Source: Bacteroides sp. (GTDB lineage: Bacteria; Bacteroidota; Bacteroidia; Bacteroidales; Muribaculaceae). Taken from it: a stretch of DNA of 64,000 nt. This document shows, piece after piece, positions 49,079 through 59,095 of the stretch. Both the position numbers and the translations under genes were made by a program. The stretch lies in contig JAAVEA010000011.1 in assembly GCA_014801535.1 (NCBI GenBank), positions 58,608 to 122,607 on the forward strand, read 5' to 3'. Within the stretch, counting starts at the first letter, position 1. Each line of letters begins with the position of its first letter. Below the pieces are notes generated by a model, which was given only the letters and a program-made list of their open reading frames with translations, did not search any database and was not told where the DNA came from.

Positions 49079-50323
49079 TCAGTCAAGTTTATGAATCACA
49101 AGACCCGAGCGCAACTTGGGTTCGAACCATGTGGTCTTGGGAGGCATGATGTTACCGGTGTCGGCGATATTCATCAGCTGATCCATCGTTACGGGATAAA
49201 GAGCAAGTGCCATTGCCATCTCACCGCTATCGACCCTGCGTTTGAGTTCTCCAAGACCACGGATACCACCAACGAAGTCGATTCTCTTATCGCTTCTTAA
49301 ATCGTGAATACCCAGAATGTCGCGGAGAATGAGATCGGAAGATACGGTCACATCGAGAACTCCAATGGGATCCTGATCATTGAACGTGCCCTCTTTCGCG
49401 GTGAGAGAATACCAGCGGCCGTCGAGATAGAGTGAGAAGTTATGCAGACCCTGGGGCTGATAAATCTCGGTTCCTTTATCTTCAACCACGAAATTTTCTT
49501 CAAGTTTTTTAAGGAATTCGGCAGGAGTCAGTCCGTTAAGATCTTTCACCACGCGGTTATAGTCTATGATGCGGAGATGAGAAGATGGGAAAGCAACCGC
49601 CATGAAATAGTTATATTCCTCATCCCCTTTATGATCGGGATTGCCGGCGGCCTTTTCAGCTCCTACCAGTGCGGCTGCAGCCGAACGGTGATGACCGTCA
49701 GCTATATAGAGATTGGGAATTTTTTCAAACTCTTCCGTCACTTTCGCAATAGTCTCAGGGTCGTCTATCACCCAAAGAGTATGTCCGAACCCATCGGGAG
49801 CGACAAAATTATATTCCGGCTCCTTTGCTGAGACTTCGCGGATAATCTTTTCAAGTTCCTCATTGTCGGGGAATGCGAAGAACACCGGCTCGATATTGGC
49901 GTTGTTGCAACGCACGTGTTTCATGCGGTCTTCTTCCTTATCCCTGCGGGTAAGCTCATGTTTCTTTATGCGTCCCTCCATATAGTCGGGCACCCATGCC
50001 GCAACAACAAAACCATATTGAGTGCGGCCATCCATTGTCTGGGCATAGATATAATAATTCTCGCCGCCATCCTGAACAAGCCATCCCTCTTCCTGGAATT
50101 TCTTGAAATTCTCTACCGCCTTGTCATAACAAGCGGGATCGTGCTCATCGAATCCGGGTTCAAAATCAATCTCCGGTTTGATTATATGATAAAGACTCTT
50201 GGCGTTACCCTCAGCCTCCTTGCGGGCCTCTTCCGAGTTCAGAACGTCATAAGGACGTGAAGCTACTTCTTCCACAAGATGTTTCGGAGGGCGAACACCC
50301 TTGAATGGTTTAACTTTTGCCAT
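49079..50323 (-). CDS. DUF1015 family protein
   Basis: 414 aa. MAKVKPFKGVRPPKHLVEEVASRPYDVLNSEEAR and ADGHHRSAAAALVGAEKAAGN, plus NRVVKDLNGLTPAEFL, are diagnostic of DUF1015 (ParB/Srx-like fold). In many Bacteroidales it sits with serine biosynthesis genes, which I do not see here. It follows the Fur gene by 36 bp on the same strand. Confidence 0.88.
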   Translation of the reverse strand: MAKVKPFKGVRPPKHLVEEVASRPYDVLNSEEARKEAEGNAKSLYHIIKPEIDFEPGFDEHDPACYDKAVENFKKFQEEGWLVQDGGENYYIYAQTMDGRTQYGFVVAAWVPDYMEGRIKKHELTRRDKEEDRMKHVRCNNANIEPVFFAFPDNEELEKIIREVSAKEPEYNFVAPDGFGHTLWVIDDPETIAKVTEEFEKIPNLYIADGHHRSAAAALVGAEKAAGNPDHKGDEEYNYFMAVAFPSSHLRIIDYNRVVKDLNGLTPAEFLKKLEENFVVEDKGTEIYQPQGLHNFSLYLDGRWYSLTAKEGTFNDQDPIGVLDVTVSSDLILRDILGIHDLRSDKRIDFVGGIRGLGELKRRVDSGEMAMALALYPVTMDQLMNIADTGNIMPPKTTWFEPKLRSGLVIHKLD

Positions 50324-50359
50324 GGTATAAATAAGGTTAGATATTAAGTATTTAAGTGT

Positions 50360-50860
50360 TTAATTATTCAAATCCCTTGACTCTCTTCTGAGTTTACGCG
50401 AACACGAACTGCAAAGCCCATAGATATTTGTAGAGATGAAAGACGCCTTGAATTGTCTGAATTTCATCTTTTCGAAATATTCATTGAAGCCCTCATCGCG
50501 CACCTCTCGCACTTTCCCGCAGTTCATGCAGATCAGATGAAGATGTCGGTCATCGGAAAGCTCATATGCCGCCTGATTCTCGTTGAGATAATGTTTACGC
50601 AAAATGTTGCATTCACATAGAAGCTCAACCGTGTTATACACTGTGGCCCGACAGACCCTATATTCCGATTCTATGTCGCGATATAGCTCGTCGATGTCGA
50701 AATGAACGCGCTGTTCAAACACCTTGTCGAGTATTGCAAAGCGCTCCGGAGTCTGTCGCATTTTCTTCGACTTTATAAACTCCGCGAAACGTTTCCGAAG
50801 ATGTTCCTTCATTTCCGTATCGACCGCTGATCTCATATTAATGGCAAATTTAATCACCAA
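50360..50860 (-). CDS. Fur/PerR family transcription regulator
   Basis: 166 aa. Winged-helix part RQTPERFAILDKVFEQRVHFDIDELYRDIESEYRVCRATVYNTVELL, then the metal site DRHLHLICMNCGKVREV and the C-terminal CSSCSRKL Zn cysteines. It could be Fur, PerR or Zur; the His/Asp ligands alone do not settle this. Confidence 0.88.
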   Translation of the reverse strand: MVIKFAINMRSAVDTEMKEHLRKRFAEFIKSKKMRQTPERFAILDKVFEQRVHFDIDELYRDIESEYRVCRATVYNTVELLCECNILRKHYLNENQAAYELSDDRHLHLICMNCGKVREVRDEGFNEYFEKMKFRQFKASFISTNIYGLCSSCSRKLRRESRDLNN

Positions 50861-50926
50861 TTATCAATTTTCCAAATTGGGATAAATTTTTTTTGAGAGG
50901 GAAACAGTTTATTAGAAATATTTTTT

Positions 50927-50934
50927 TAATTTTG
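50927..50934 (+). promoter_or_regulatory. -7 box (TAATTTTG) for the 51035 gene
   Basis: Exact TAnnTTTG match 108 bp before the start codon. Confidence 0.4.
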
Positions 50935-51034
50935 TGAAACGAACTTTAACCCGGGCTCCTTTACATTCAAAACAGAGTGTGAGACAAGCCGCCCGTTTTT
51001 TGAACAATCTAATACTATACCTTCGAATCTTATC

Positions 51035-51970
51035 ATGAAATTCAATACCGCCACAGGCCAGAAATATTTACTGCTTCTTGCTCATCTCGGAGCTTTGATC
51101 ACGGTCATTGCCTGGGGATCATCTTTTCTCAGTACCAAGATTCTAATGGAAGACGGAGGGTTCACTCCCGTTGAGATGTATGTCTACCGCTTCGCCGCGG
51201 CCTACTTTCTTCTGCTCATCTTCACATGGCGTAAAATAATGTCTGATTCATGGCGAGATGAAATCACACTTGCACTTTGCGGCATATGCGCCGGATCTTT
51301 ATATTTTATCACGGAGAACTACGCCTTGCGTCTGACCACCACAGGCAACGTATCCCTATTGGCCTCGATCTCCCCTATTTTCACCACCTTTTTAGTTGCG
51401 CTGATGTTCAAGCAAAGAATTCAGGCCGGGGTTCTGATCGGCTCGGTTGTGGCTTTCGCCGGTGTCGGATGCATTATCTTCAGTCATGGTGCGTCAATGG
51501 AGCTGCATCCGGAAGGCGATCTTCTCGCATTGACAGCCGCGTTCTGCTGGGCTATATATACAGTGGCTATAAAACGGATAATTCCCAATTACACCTCTCT
51601 CTTTATCACTCGCAAACTATTCTTCTACGGTGTGATAACGGCTCTTCCTCTGCTGCTCCTACAGCAGGAACCGCTGCACCTTGCCGAGCTCATCGACCTT
51701 AACAATCCACGTTATCTCATGAACTTCATTTTCCTTGTGGTGATGTGTTCTTTGGTAGCGTATCTCGTATGGAACGAGGCTATGAAATATTTAGGACCTG
51801 TCACGGCAAACAATTATCTCTATATGCAGCCGCTCGTTACAATGATCGCAGCATATTTCGTTTTGGGTGAAAATATATATCTGCTCGGATATATAGGTTG
51901 CGTGCTGATTATCGGTGGACTCATCATCTCCGATAAATGGAAAATATCGGTCTCTCCCAACAAAAGGTAA
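51035..51970 (+). CDS. EamA family (DMT) transporter
   Basis: 311 aa, about ten helices in two EamA repeats: WGSSFLSTKILMEDGGFTPVEMYVYRFAAAYFLLLIF, ENYALRLTTTGNVSLLASISPIFTTFL, LVAYLVWNEAMKYLGPVTANNYLYMQPLVTM. Inner-membrane transporter of unknown substrate. It is convergent with the AraC gene (25 bp between stops). Confidence 0.88.
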   Translation: MKFNTATGQKYLLLLAHLGALITVIAWGSSFLSTKILMEDGGFTPVEMYVYRFAAAYFLLLIFTWRKIMSDSWRDEITLALCGICAGSLYFITENYALRLTTTGNVSLLASISPIFTTFLVALMFKQRIQAGVLIGSVVAFAGVGCIIFSHGASMELHPEGDLLALTAAFCWAIYTVAIKRIIPNYTSLFITRKLFFYGVITALPLLLLQQEPLHLAELIDLNNPRYLMNFIFLVVMCSLVAYLVWNEAMKYLGPVTANNYLYMQPLVTMIAAYFVLGENIYLLGYIGCVLIIGGLIISDKWKISVSPNKR

Positions 51971-51995
51971 GGATCAACTCATCGAGCCTGCTGCC

Positions 51996-52877
51996 TCATG
52001 AATTTCTAAACTCCTTAGGCGACATTCCGGTGTATTTCTTGAAATACTTGCCGAAGAAAGATTGCGACGGGAAATTGAGTTCATCAGCGATTTGCTGTAT
52101 ATTGAGGTTAGTTGACTTAAGAAGCACCTTGGCTTCAAGAATCACAAAACGCTCTATCCATTCCACCGCAGTGAATCCGGTCTGACTCTTTATGGTTCTC
52201 GACAGATGTTTAGGCGTTATCTCAAGCTGAGAGGCATAAAAATCAAGGAAACGCTCCTTCTTATAATTCTCCTGAACAAGCGAAAGAAATTTATTCGCCA
52301 TTCTCCCCTTATTGGTCGTGATCTCATTTATGAAAGGCTCGTAACATTTATAAAGCGAACCGAACACATATGAAGCCACCTCGAAAACCAGTGCCTGTCC
52401 ACCATACGGATTGTCACGGTCGGCCAGAATTGAATTAAGCCGGCTCACGAATGAATCCACGCTCCCCGCTATTTCGGAGGGAACCGGCACCCATACATGA
52501 CGATTCATCACCGAATACAGAGGGGTATCCGACAGAAGAAGGAAAAGATTCTCCTCAAACCTTTTCGACATGACTATCACGGCCGCTTCAAAATCCGAAC
52601 TTATGAGAGAGGGCATAAGAAACTGCGACCGACGTATAGACACAAATGCCGGTCCTTTTATTTTATGGGAGATCAGGCTTATCTCCGCATGACATGTTCC
52701 GCTCTTTACGAAGATCCAGGTATTGGCTGCAAACTTCACAGGCTCGGTGAGCGACTGGAGCATCGCTGCGCTAACATTGTCGATCACCCAGAAATCCTGG
52801 TCAAGAATCGCATCGAGAGTTTGAGGCAAATCTATGTTATATTTAAATCTTGTACTCATCATTTTAATGATTTTCAA
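51996..52877 (-). CDS. AraC family transcription regulator
   Basis: 293 aa. The C-terminal 100 residues are the AraC HTH domain: FLDFYASQLEITPKHLSRTIKSQTGFTAVEWIERFVILEAKVLLKSTNLNIQQIADELNFPSQSFFGKYFKKYTGMSPKEFR. The N-terminal part is a cupin-like sensor. Effector and targets unknown; its start is divergent from nrdJ by 265 bp. Confidence 0.9.
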   Translation of the reverse strand: MKIIKMMSTRFKYNIDLPQTLDAILDQDFWVIDNVSAAMLQSLTEPVKFAANTWIFVKSGTCHAEISLISHKIKGPAFVSIRRSQFLMPSLISSDFEAAVIVMSKRFEENLFLLLSDTPLYSVMNRHVWVPVPSEIAGSVDSFVSRLNSILADRDNPYGGQALVFEVASYVFGSLYKCYEPFINEITTNKGRMANKFLSLVQENYKKERFLDFYASQLEITPKHLSRTIKSQTGFTAVEWIERFVILEAKVLLKSTNLNIQQIADELNFPSQSFFGKYFKKYTGMSPKEFRNS

Positions 52878-53142
52878 ACAGTTGTCAAATCATAAGCGAA
52901 AAAAACGTCACACGAATCTTCTTTTTTGGAAAATGAAATTTCCTCTAAGACATGTCAAAATTAGAAAAAATTTCATTCCCTACATTATCATATATGATTT
53001 TTTTTGCCGATATTTGCAGATGAATTCATTATTGAACTCATTTCACCTTCATAGGGGATAAAAAATGAGTTCTTTACTCCTTCTCAGAATAAGTAGCTCA
53101 AAATATTAATACCCATAAACTATCCGATATCCGACCTAAAGA

Positions 53143-55674
53143 ATGGAAAGAACAAAATACAGTTACGACCAGGTTTACGATGCTGCCCTTGAATACTTCA
53201 AAGGTGACGAACTTGCCGCCCGTGTATGGTCAAGCAAGTACTCACTGAAAGATTCCGACGGTAATTTCTATGAGCTTACTCCCGATGACATGCATCACCG
53301 CATAGCGGGCGAAATTGCAAGAATTGAATCGAAATATCCCTCCCCCATGAGCGAGGAAGAGGTTTTTGAACTGCTCCGTAGATTCCGTTACATTGTGCCT
53401 CAGGGAAGTCCGATGGCAGGAATAGGAAATACCTATCAGGTTGGATCGCTGTCCAATTGCTTCGTTATCGGCCTTGACGGACATCCGGATTCATATGGCG
53501 GCATAATCCGTATTGACGAAGAGCAGGTGCAGCTTATGAAACGACGTGGCGGCGTGGGGCACGATCTGTCGCATATCCGTCCTAAAGGGAGTGCGGTTAA
53601 AAACTCAGCACTTACTTCTACCGGTCTTGTTCCGTTCATGGAACGCTATAGCAACAGCACTCGCGAAGTGGCACAAGACGGCCGACGCGGGGCACTGATG
53701 ATGACTGTAAGTATAAAGCATCCTGATGCCGAAAGTTTCATAGATGCGAAAATGACGGAAGGGAAAGTCACCGGGGCAAACGTTTCAGTGAAAATTGACG
53801 ATGAGTTCATGGAATGCGCCCTCTCGGGAAAACCTTATCGTCAGCAATTCCCGGTGACAGCCACCGAGCCATCCTTTGTCACAGAGACCGATGCCTCGTC
53901 CTTATGGAAGAAAATCGTGCATAACGCATGGAAGAGTGCAGAGCCCGGGGTATTGTTCTGGGACACGATCAGACGTGAGTCGGTGCCTGACTGCTATTCA
54001 GATTTAGGGTTTGAGACAGTCTCCACTAATCCATGCGGTGAGATTCCTTTATGCCCCTACGATAGCTGCCGCCTTGTGGCGATTAATCTATACAGCTATG
54101 TTAAAAAACCGTTCACTCCCGAAGCGGAATTCGATTTTGATCTTTTTCATGAACACGCTGCAAAAGCACAGCGCATAATGGACGACATCATCGATCTTGA
54201 GATGGAAAAGATCGATACCATAATTAAGAAGATCGAGGCAGATCCCGAGACAGATGAAGTGAAATCCACGGAACTGAATCTCTGGAAAAAGATACGCTCC
54301 AAAACGCTAAAAGGACGACGCACCGGCTGTGGAACCACAGGTGAAGGCGATATGCTCGCTGCTATGGGTCTTCGTTACGGCACACCTGAAGCAACGGCAT
54401 TCTCAGTGAAAGTGCACCGTGAGCTTGCCCTCGCCTATTACCGCGGCTCTGTGGAACTGGCCGAGCAAAGGGGAGCGTTTGAAGTTTACGATGCCGAAAG
54501 AGAGAAAAACAATCCATATATCCTCCGACTCCGTGAGAGCGACCCTGCTCTATACGACAGAATGGTGAAAAGCGGTCGGCGCAACATCGCATGCCTCACA
54601 ATAGCTCCTACAGGCACCACCTCAATCATGACGCAGACATCTTCAGGAATCGAACCGGTATTCATGCCCGTTTACCGACGCAAGCGCAAAGTGAATCCGA
54701 ATGATGAGAACGTAAAGGTTGATTTTATAGATGAAGTGGGCGATTCTTTCGAGGAATATATTGTGTATCACCATAAATTCCTCGAATGGATGAAAATCAA
54801 CGGCATCGAACCTAAAAAGAATATGTCGGCCGACGAGATCGAGGAGCTCGTGAAGCGTTCCCCCTATTACAAAGCCACCAGCAACGATGTAAACTGGATG
54901 GAAAAAGTAAGAATGCAGGGAGAAGTGCAAAAATGGGTTGATCATTCGATCAGCGTGACAATAAATCTTCCCAATGACGTGACGGAAGAGCTTGTCGGCA
55001 ATCTCTATGTAGAAGCATGGAAAGCAGGGTGCAAAGGGTGTACGGTATACCGCGACGGATCGCGTAACAATGTTTTGGAATCGGTAAAGAATAAGCCCGA
55101 CCATCATCATCCGTCCACTCACGAACACCTCGTGAAACGTCCGCGCGAACTTGAAGCCGATGTGGTGAGATTTCAGAACAACAAGGAAAAATGGATCGCT
55201 TTCGTGGGTCTTGTCGGAGGGAAACCCTATGAGATTTTCACCGGTCTGGTTGACGATGAGGATGGTATTTTCTGTCCCAAGAGTGTAAACCACGGAACAA
55301 TTATCAAAACTGTTGATCCCGACGGCAAAAAACGATATGATTTCCAGTTCGTAAACAAACGCGGTTATAAAACCACAATAGAGGGTCTTTCCGAGAAATT
55401 CAACCCTGAATTCTGGAACTATGCGAAACTGATTTCTGGGGTGCTCCGCTACGGAATGCCGATAGATCAGGTGCTGAAGCTGGTAGGCACTCTCGAACTC
55501 GACTCGACCAACATCAACACTTGGAAAAACGGCGTGGAGAGAGCCTTGAAAAAATATCTCCCCAACGGCACTGAGGCAAAAGGGCAGAAATGCCCTAAAT
55601 GCGGAGCCGAGACCCTTATTTATCAGGAGGGCTGTCTGATATGCACCACTTGCGGCAGCTCCAAGTGTGGATAA
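53143..55674 (+). CDS. nrdJ: Class II (adenosylcobalamin-dependent) ribonucleotide reductase
   Basis: 843 aa. SLSNCFVIGLDGHPDSYGG, NPCGEIPLCPYDSCRLVAINLYSY, CGTTGEGDMLAAMGLRYGT and IAPTGTTSIMTQTSSGIEPVF are RNR catalytic barrel motifs of the NrdJ type; a TSCPD-like domain and a zinc ribbon (CPKCGAETLIYQEGCLICTTCG) end the protein. Reduces ribonucleotides to deoxyribonucleotides using B12. I saw no cobalamin riboswitch in the 265 bp upstream. The stop is 3 bp before an upstream in-frame start of the next gene. Confidence 0.93.
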   Translation: MERTKYSYDQVYDAALEYFKGDELAARVWSSKYSLKDSDGNFYELTPDDMHHRIAGEIARIESKYPSPMSEEEVFELLRRFRYIVPQGSPMAGIGNTYQVGSLSNCFVIGLDGHPDSYGGIIRIDEEQVQLMKRRGGVGHDLSHIRPKGSAVKNSALTSTGLVPFMERYSNSTREVAQDGRRGALMMTVSIKHPDAESFIDAKMTEGKVTGANVSVKIDDEFMECALSGKPYRQQFPVTATEPSFVTETDASSLWKKIVHNAWKSAEPGVLFWDTIRRESVPDCYSDLGFETVSTNPCGEIPLCPYDSCRLVAINLYSYVKKPFTPEAEFDFDLFHEHAAKAQRIMDDIIDLEMEKIDTIIKKIEADPETDEVKSTELNLWKKIRSKTLKGRRTGCGTTGEGDMLAAMGLRYGTPEATAFSVKVHRELALAYYRGSVELAEQRGAFEVYDAEREKNNPYILRLRESDPALYDRMVKSGRRNIACLTIAPTGTTSIMTQTSSGIEPVFMPVYRRKRKVNPNDENVKVDFIDEVGDSFEEYIVYHHKFLEWMKINGIEPKKNMSADEIEELVKRSPYYKATSNDVNWMEKVRMQGEVQKWVDHSISVTINLPNDVTEELVGNLYVEAWKAGCKGCTVYRDGSRNNVLESVKNKPDHHHPSTHEHLVKRPRELEADVVRFQNNKEKWIAFVGLVGGKPYEIFTGLVDDEDGIFCPKSVNHGTIIKTVDPDGKKRYDFQFVNKRGYKTTIEGLSEKFNPEFWNYAKLISGVLRYGMPIDQVLKLVGTLELDSTNINTWKNGVERALKKYLPNGTEAKGQKCPKCGAETLIYQEGCLICTTCGSSKCG

Positions 55675-55713
55675 TCAATGTTAAACTTTCAATCTAAAAT
55701 AAAATATTCTTAC

Positions 55714-58392
55714 ATGAAAATTTCTTTTGTAATCAACTACCACACCGAATGGGGTGAGTCGGTCTATCTTTGCGGGAATATACCCGAACTCGGAGGAGGC
55801 GACATTCACGCAGCGGTGGAAATGACACTCGTGAGTCCCGACACATGGGAACTCGGTCTTGAACTCGACCACGATCCCGGTGATTTCGACTATTCATTCA
55901 TTGTAAAGGCTCCTGATCAGGCTTGGAAATTCGAGTGGGGGAAACCACACCGATTCATTTCCGGAGAAAATATAGAGAACTATGCCATCTTTGACGCATG
56001 GCATTCTCTGCCTCACGATAAACCGTTCTTCTCTTCAGCGTTTGTCGACGGTATGCTTCGCCGCCCCTACCGTGATCAGCCGCTCAAAGCCCTTCCCGGA
56101 ACAATATGCTTCCGCATAGAGGCCCCGATGATCGGACCCGACGAATGTCTGGCCATTTCAGGGGAAGGGAAAGCTCTCGGAAACTGGGATCCCGCTAAGG
56201 CCGTAAAAATGAACGATGCCAACTTCCCTCGTTGGGAAGTGAATATCCCTATGGACGGAGTGAAATCTCCTTTCGAATATAAATTCCTTATCGTCAATAA
56301 AAATGACGACAGTGTTGTAGGGTGGGAGAATAACTCCAACCGCATCTACGGCATTCCCGACACTTCCGGCAAGGATCAGGTAGTGGTTGAGGGAGGTAGT
56401 TTCGCCAATCCCAAAGAGAATTGGAAAGGTGCCGGAACAGCCATTCCGGTATTCTCAATCCGTTCGGAGGAAGATTTCGGTATAGGTGATTTCGTCGATA
56501 TTAAAAAATTGGTTGACTGGTGCGTGGTGACAGGACAGAAAATTCTTCAGGTTCTTCCTGTAAACGACACTATGATGACCAAAACATGGCTCGATTCATA
56601 TCCTTACAAATCAAACTCTACATTCGCACTTCATCCTCAGTATATCCGTCTGGAAGAGGTTGGCACACTCAAAGATGAAAGCCGCCGCGAATATTACCGT
56701 AACCTTGGACGCGAACTTAATTCACTCTCTGAAATTGACTATGAGCGCGTGAACAACGGCAAACAGGAATATCTTCGTGAAATTTTCGCTGAAACCGGAG
56801 CAAACACACGTCGCACCAAAGCATATAAAGAATTCATAGAGAAAAACTCCTACTGGTTGAAACCTTATGCTGTATGGAGTGTGCTTCGCGACATCAACAA
56901 CACTCCCGACAATAATCTCTGGGGTGAATATGCCGCCTACGATAATGAGAAAGTGGATCGCTTTGCCGAAGAACACTCTGAGGAAGTGAATTTCTACTAT
57001 TTCGTGCAATATCATCTTGACCGTCAGCTGCGCGATGTGCGTGATTACGCCCACAGCAAGGGGGTTGTGCTCAAAGGTGATATTCCAATCGGAATCAGCC
57101 GTTTCAGTGCCGATGCTTGGCAGACACCCGAGCTCTTCAATATGAACACACAGGCCGGCGCGCCACCAGATGATTTCTCTGTTCTCGGCCAGAACTGGGG
57201 CTTCCCCACATATAACTGGGATGAAATGTCGAAAGATGGTTTCCAGTGGTGGAAAAACCGTTTCCGCAAGATGGCTGAGTATTTCGATGCTTACCGTATC
57301 GACCACATCCTTGGCTTCTTCCGCATATGGGAGATTCCAATGGATGCCGTTCATGGCTTGTTAGGGTATTTCAATCCTGCCCTCCCCTTCTCACCCAATG
57401 AAATGCGTGAGCAATTCGATTTCTGGATTAACGTTGACATCCAGACTCATCCCCTCATTCTTGAATGGATGCTCGATGAGATGCTTGGCGAACACAAGGA
57501 AGAATTCAAGGAGCGTTTCCTCGATCATGTAGGAGGCGATCGTTTCGTGCTCAAGCAGTATATTGACACTCAGAGAAAGGTTGAGGATTTCTTTGCAAAA
57601 GAGGAGAAAAACGAGAAGAACCTACAGTTTGAGAATGTGCTTTACGGCATAATCGACAATGTGCTTTTCATTGAAGATCCTTATCACCGCGGCCACTATC
57701 ATCCACGCATCTCGGCGCAATTCTCTTATCAGTACCGTATGCTTAATGATTACGAACGCTGGTGCTTCAACCGTCTTTACAACGATTTCTACTATCACCG
57801 TCACAACGATTTCTGGTATGGCAAGGCGATGTGGAAGCTTCCACCACTTCTCGATTCAAATTCCATGCTTACATGTGCTGAAGACCTCGGCATGATCCCC
57901 GATTGTGTGCCCGCTGTGATGAGTCAGCTTGAAATCCTTACTCTGGAAATCGAAAGGATGCCCAAGGATCCTTCCCTTGAGTTTGGCGATACCTGGAACT
58001 ATCCCTACTATTCTGTATGCACCACTTCAACTCATGATATGGCCGGCATACGTTCATGGTGGGAATCTGATCATGATGTGGCCAACCGCTTCTTCCATCA
58101 TATACTTGGAGAATGGGGTGAGGCGCCTCAATTTGCCGAACCGTGGATATGCGACAAGATTGTTGACCTGCAGCTGAAGTCTCCTTCCATGCTCTGCATC
58201 CTCCCCTTGCAGGATTGGCTCTCGACCGATGGTTCTCTCCGTCGTTCAGATCCACGTGAAGAACAGATCAACGAACCCGCCAATCCGAAGCACTACTGGC
58301 GCTACCGCATGCACCTAACTACAGATCAGCTCCTCGCCGCTGATACATTCAATTCAGCGATGCGCAATAAGATTCAGGAATCACACCGTTGA
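55714..58392 (+). CDS. malQ: 4-alpha-glucanotransferase (amylomaltase) with CBM20 domains
   Basis: 892 aa from the ATG at 55714 (an upstream ATG at 55678 is in frame but preceded by little). Two N-terminal starch-binding CBM20 domains (MKISFVINYHTEWGESVYLCGNIPELGG; MIGPDECLAISGEGKALGNWDP). GH77 catalytic domain: LKGDIPIGISRFSADAWQTP, YRIDHILGFFRIWEIP (nucleophile Asp), and CAEDLGMIPDCVP. Transfers glucan segments in starch or glycogen use. 39 bp after nrdJ but probably separately regulated. Confidence 0.93.
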   Translation: MKISFVINYHTEWGESVYLCGNIPELGGGDIHAAVEMTLVSPDTWELGLELDHDPGDFDYSFIVKAPDQAWKFEWGKPHRFISGENIENYAIFDAWHSLPHDKPFFSSAFVDGMLRRPYRDQPLKALPGTICFRIEAPMIGPDECLAISGEGKALGNWDPAKAVKMNDANFPRWEVNIPMDGVKSPFEYKFLIVNKNDDSVVGWENNSNRIYGIPDTSGKDQVVVEGGSFANPKENWKGAGTAIPVFSIRSEEDFGIGDFVDIKKLVDWCVVTGQKILQVLPVNDTMMTKTWLDSYPYKSNSTFALHPQYIRLEEVGTLKDESRREYYRNLGRELNSLSEIDYERVNNGKQEYLREIFAETGANTRRTKAYKEFIEKNSYWLKPYAVWSVLRDINNTPDNNLWGEYAAYDNEKVDRFAEEHSEEVNFYYFVQYHLDRQLRDVRDYAHSKGVVLKGDIPIGISRFSADAWQTPELFNMNTQAGAPPDDFSVLGQNWGFPTYNWDEMSKDGFQWWKNRFRKMAEYFDAYRIDHILGFFRIWEIPMDAVHGLLGYFNPALPFSPNEMREQFDFWINVDIQTHPLILEWMLDEMLGEHKEEFKERFLDHVGGDRFVLKQYIDTQRKVEDFFAKEEKNEKNLQFENVLYGIIDNVLFIEDPYHRGHYHPRISAQFSYQYRMLNDYERWCFNRLYNDFYYHRHNDFWYGKAMWKLPPLLDSNSMLTCAEDLGMIPDCVPAVMSQLEILTLEIERMPKDPSLEFGDTWNYPYYSVCTTSTHDMAGIRSWWESDHDVANRFFHHILGEWGEAPQFAEPWICDKIVDLQLKSPSMLCILPLQDWLSTDGSLRRSDPREEQINEPANPKHYWRYRMHLTTDQLLAADTFNSAMRNKIQESHR

Positions 58393-58417
58393 TTTTCCAT
58401 ATAACTCTAACATAGAT

Positions 58418-58452
58418 AATCCCGCAGAACCCATCCATAGGTCTGCGGGATT
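58418..58452. terminator. Terminator between malQ and the 58547 gene (bidirectional)
   Basis: AATCCCGCAGA (58418-58428) pairs exactly with TCTGCGGGATT (58442-58452), followed by ATTCATT. Both neighbours converge on it. Confidence 0.85.
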
Positions 58453-58546
58453 ATTCATTATAAGTCTGATAAGGGCACAAAGCTCAACTTAATTCTGACC
58501 GGTTCGTTTGAGCTTGTAATTTTCACATAGTCAATCCTATAAAGGT

Positions 58547-59095
58547 TCATAAGGATATCCGAATATTATCATATGATACCTCTTTCCCATTAAGAGTGGC
58601 CGTGTTGGTAACCTGAGGTTTATTCCTCTTCCATTTAATGCGATGAGAAACGGATATCTCCCATGGTTCAGGATAGCCCTCGATATTAAGAGAGATAGAT
58701 ATGTCCTGATTATCCTCACCGTCAAATTCGCCGAAAGAGAGATAGTTTTTATTTACATCCTTTTCGTAATGGTCTCCGGATTGAGTATAGTCGGTCTTGA
58801 GACTCAATCCTGAGAAAGAAGGCATATAATGGCGTGTTTCATTCGCATCCCAATCCAATTCATATTCCTCCCCTTGGTATTTAACAACAATTTTCTTCCC
58901 GTAAAGACTACCGGTGACAGACGGAGAGAGGAGATTGGCACCATCGGTGTCTTGAATATAAATATTAACATTGACAGGATACATATCCCAAATCATCCCG
59001 TCATCTTTACAAGAAGACAACATAAGGATCGGAACCAGAAACGCAAGAATCCTCCAGCGGAAAGGGACTCTGTTAGATGAAAATTTCATAAGCAT
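58547..59095 (-). CDS. Lipoprotein, unknown
   Basis: 182 aa from 59095 (59089 also possible). Lipobox LMLSSC after a hydrophobic signal. The mature part starts KDDGMIWDMYPVNVNIYIQD and is beta-rich. The start of the mature domain resembles that of the lipoprotein at 59812 (IDHPWYPVDLEI), hinting at related folds. Function unknown. Confidence 0.65.
   Translation of the reverse strand: MLMKFSSNRVPFRWRILAFLVPILMLSSCKDDGMIWDMYPVNVNIYIQDTDGANLLSPSVTGSLYGKKIVVKYQGEEYELDWDANETRHYMPSFSGLSLKTDYTQSGDHYEKDVNKNYLSFGEFDGEDNQDISISLNIEGYPEPWEISVSHRIKWKRNKPQVTNTATLNGKEVSYDNIRISL

Noticed and set aside
52878..53142. Cobalamin riboswitch before nrdJ
   Set aside because: No recognisable B12-box or paired stems in the 265 bp upstream.
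54643..55293. 216-aa reverse frame in nrdJ
   Set aside because: Antisense shadow; the forward frame is a well-conserved reductase.
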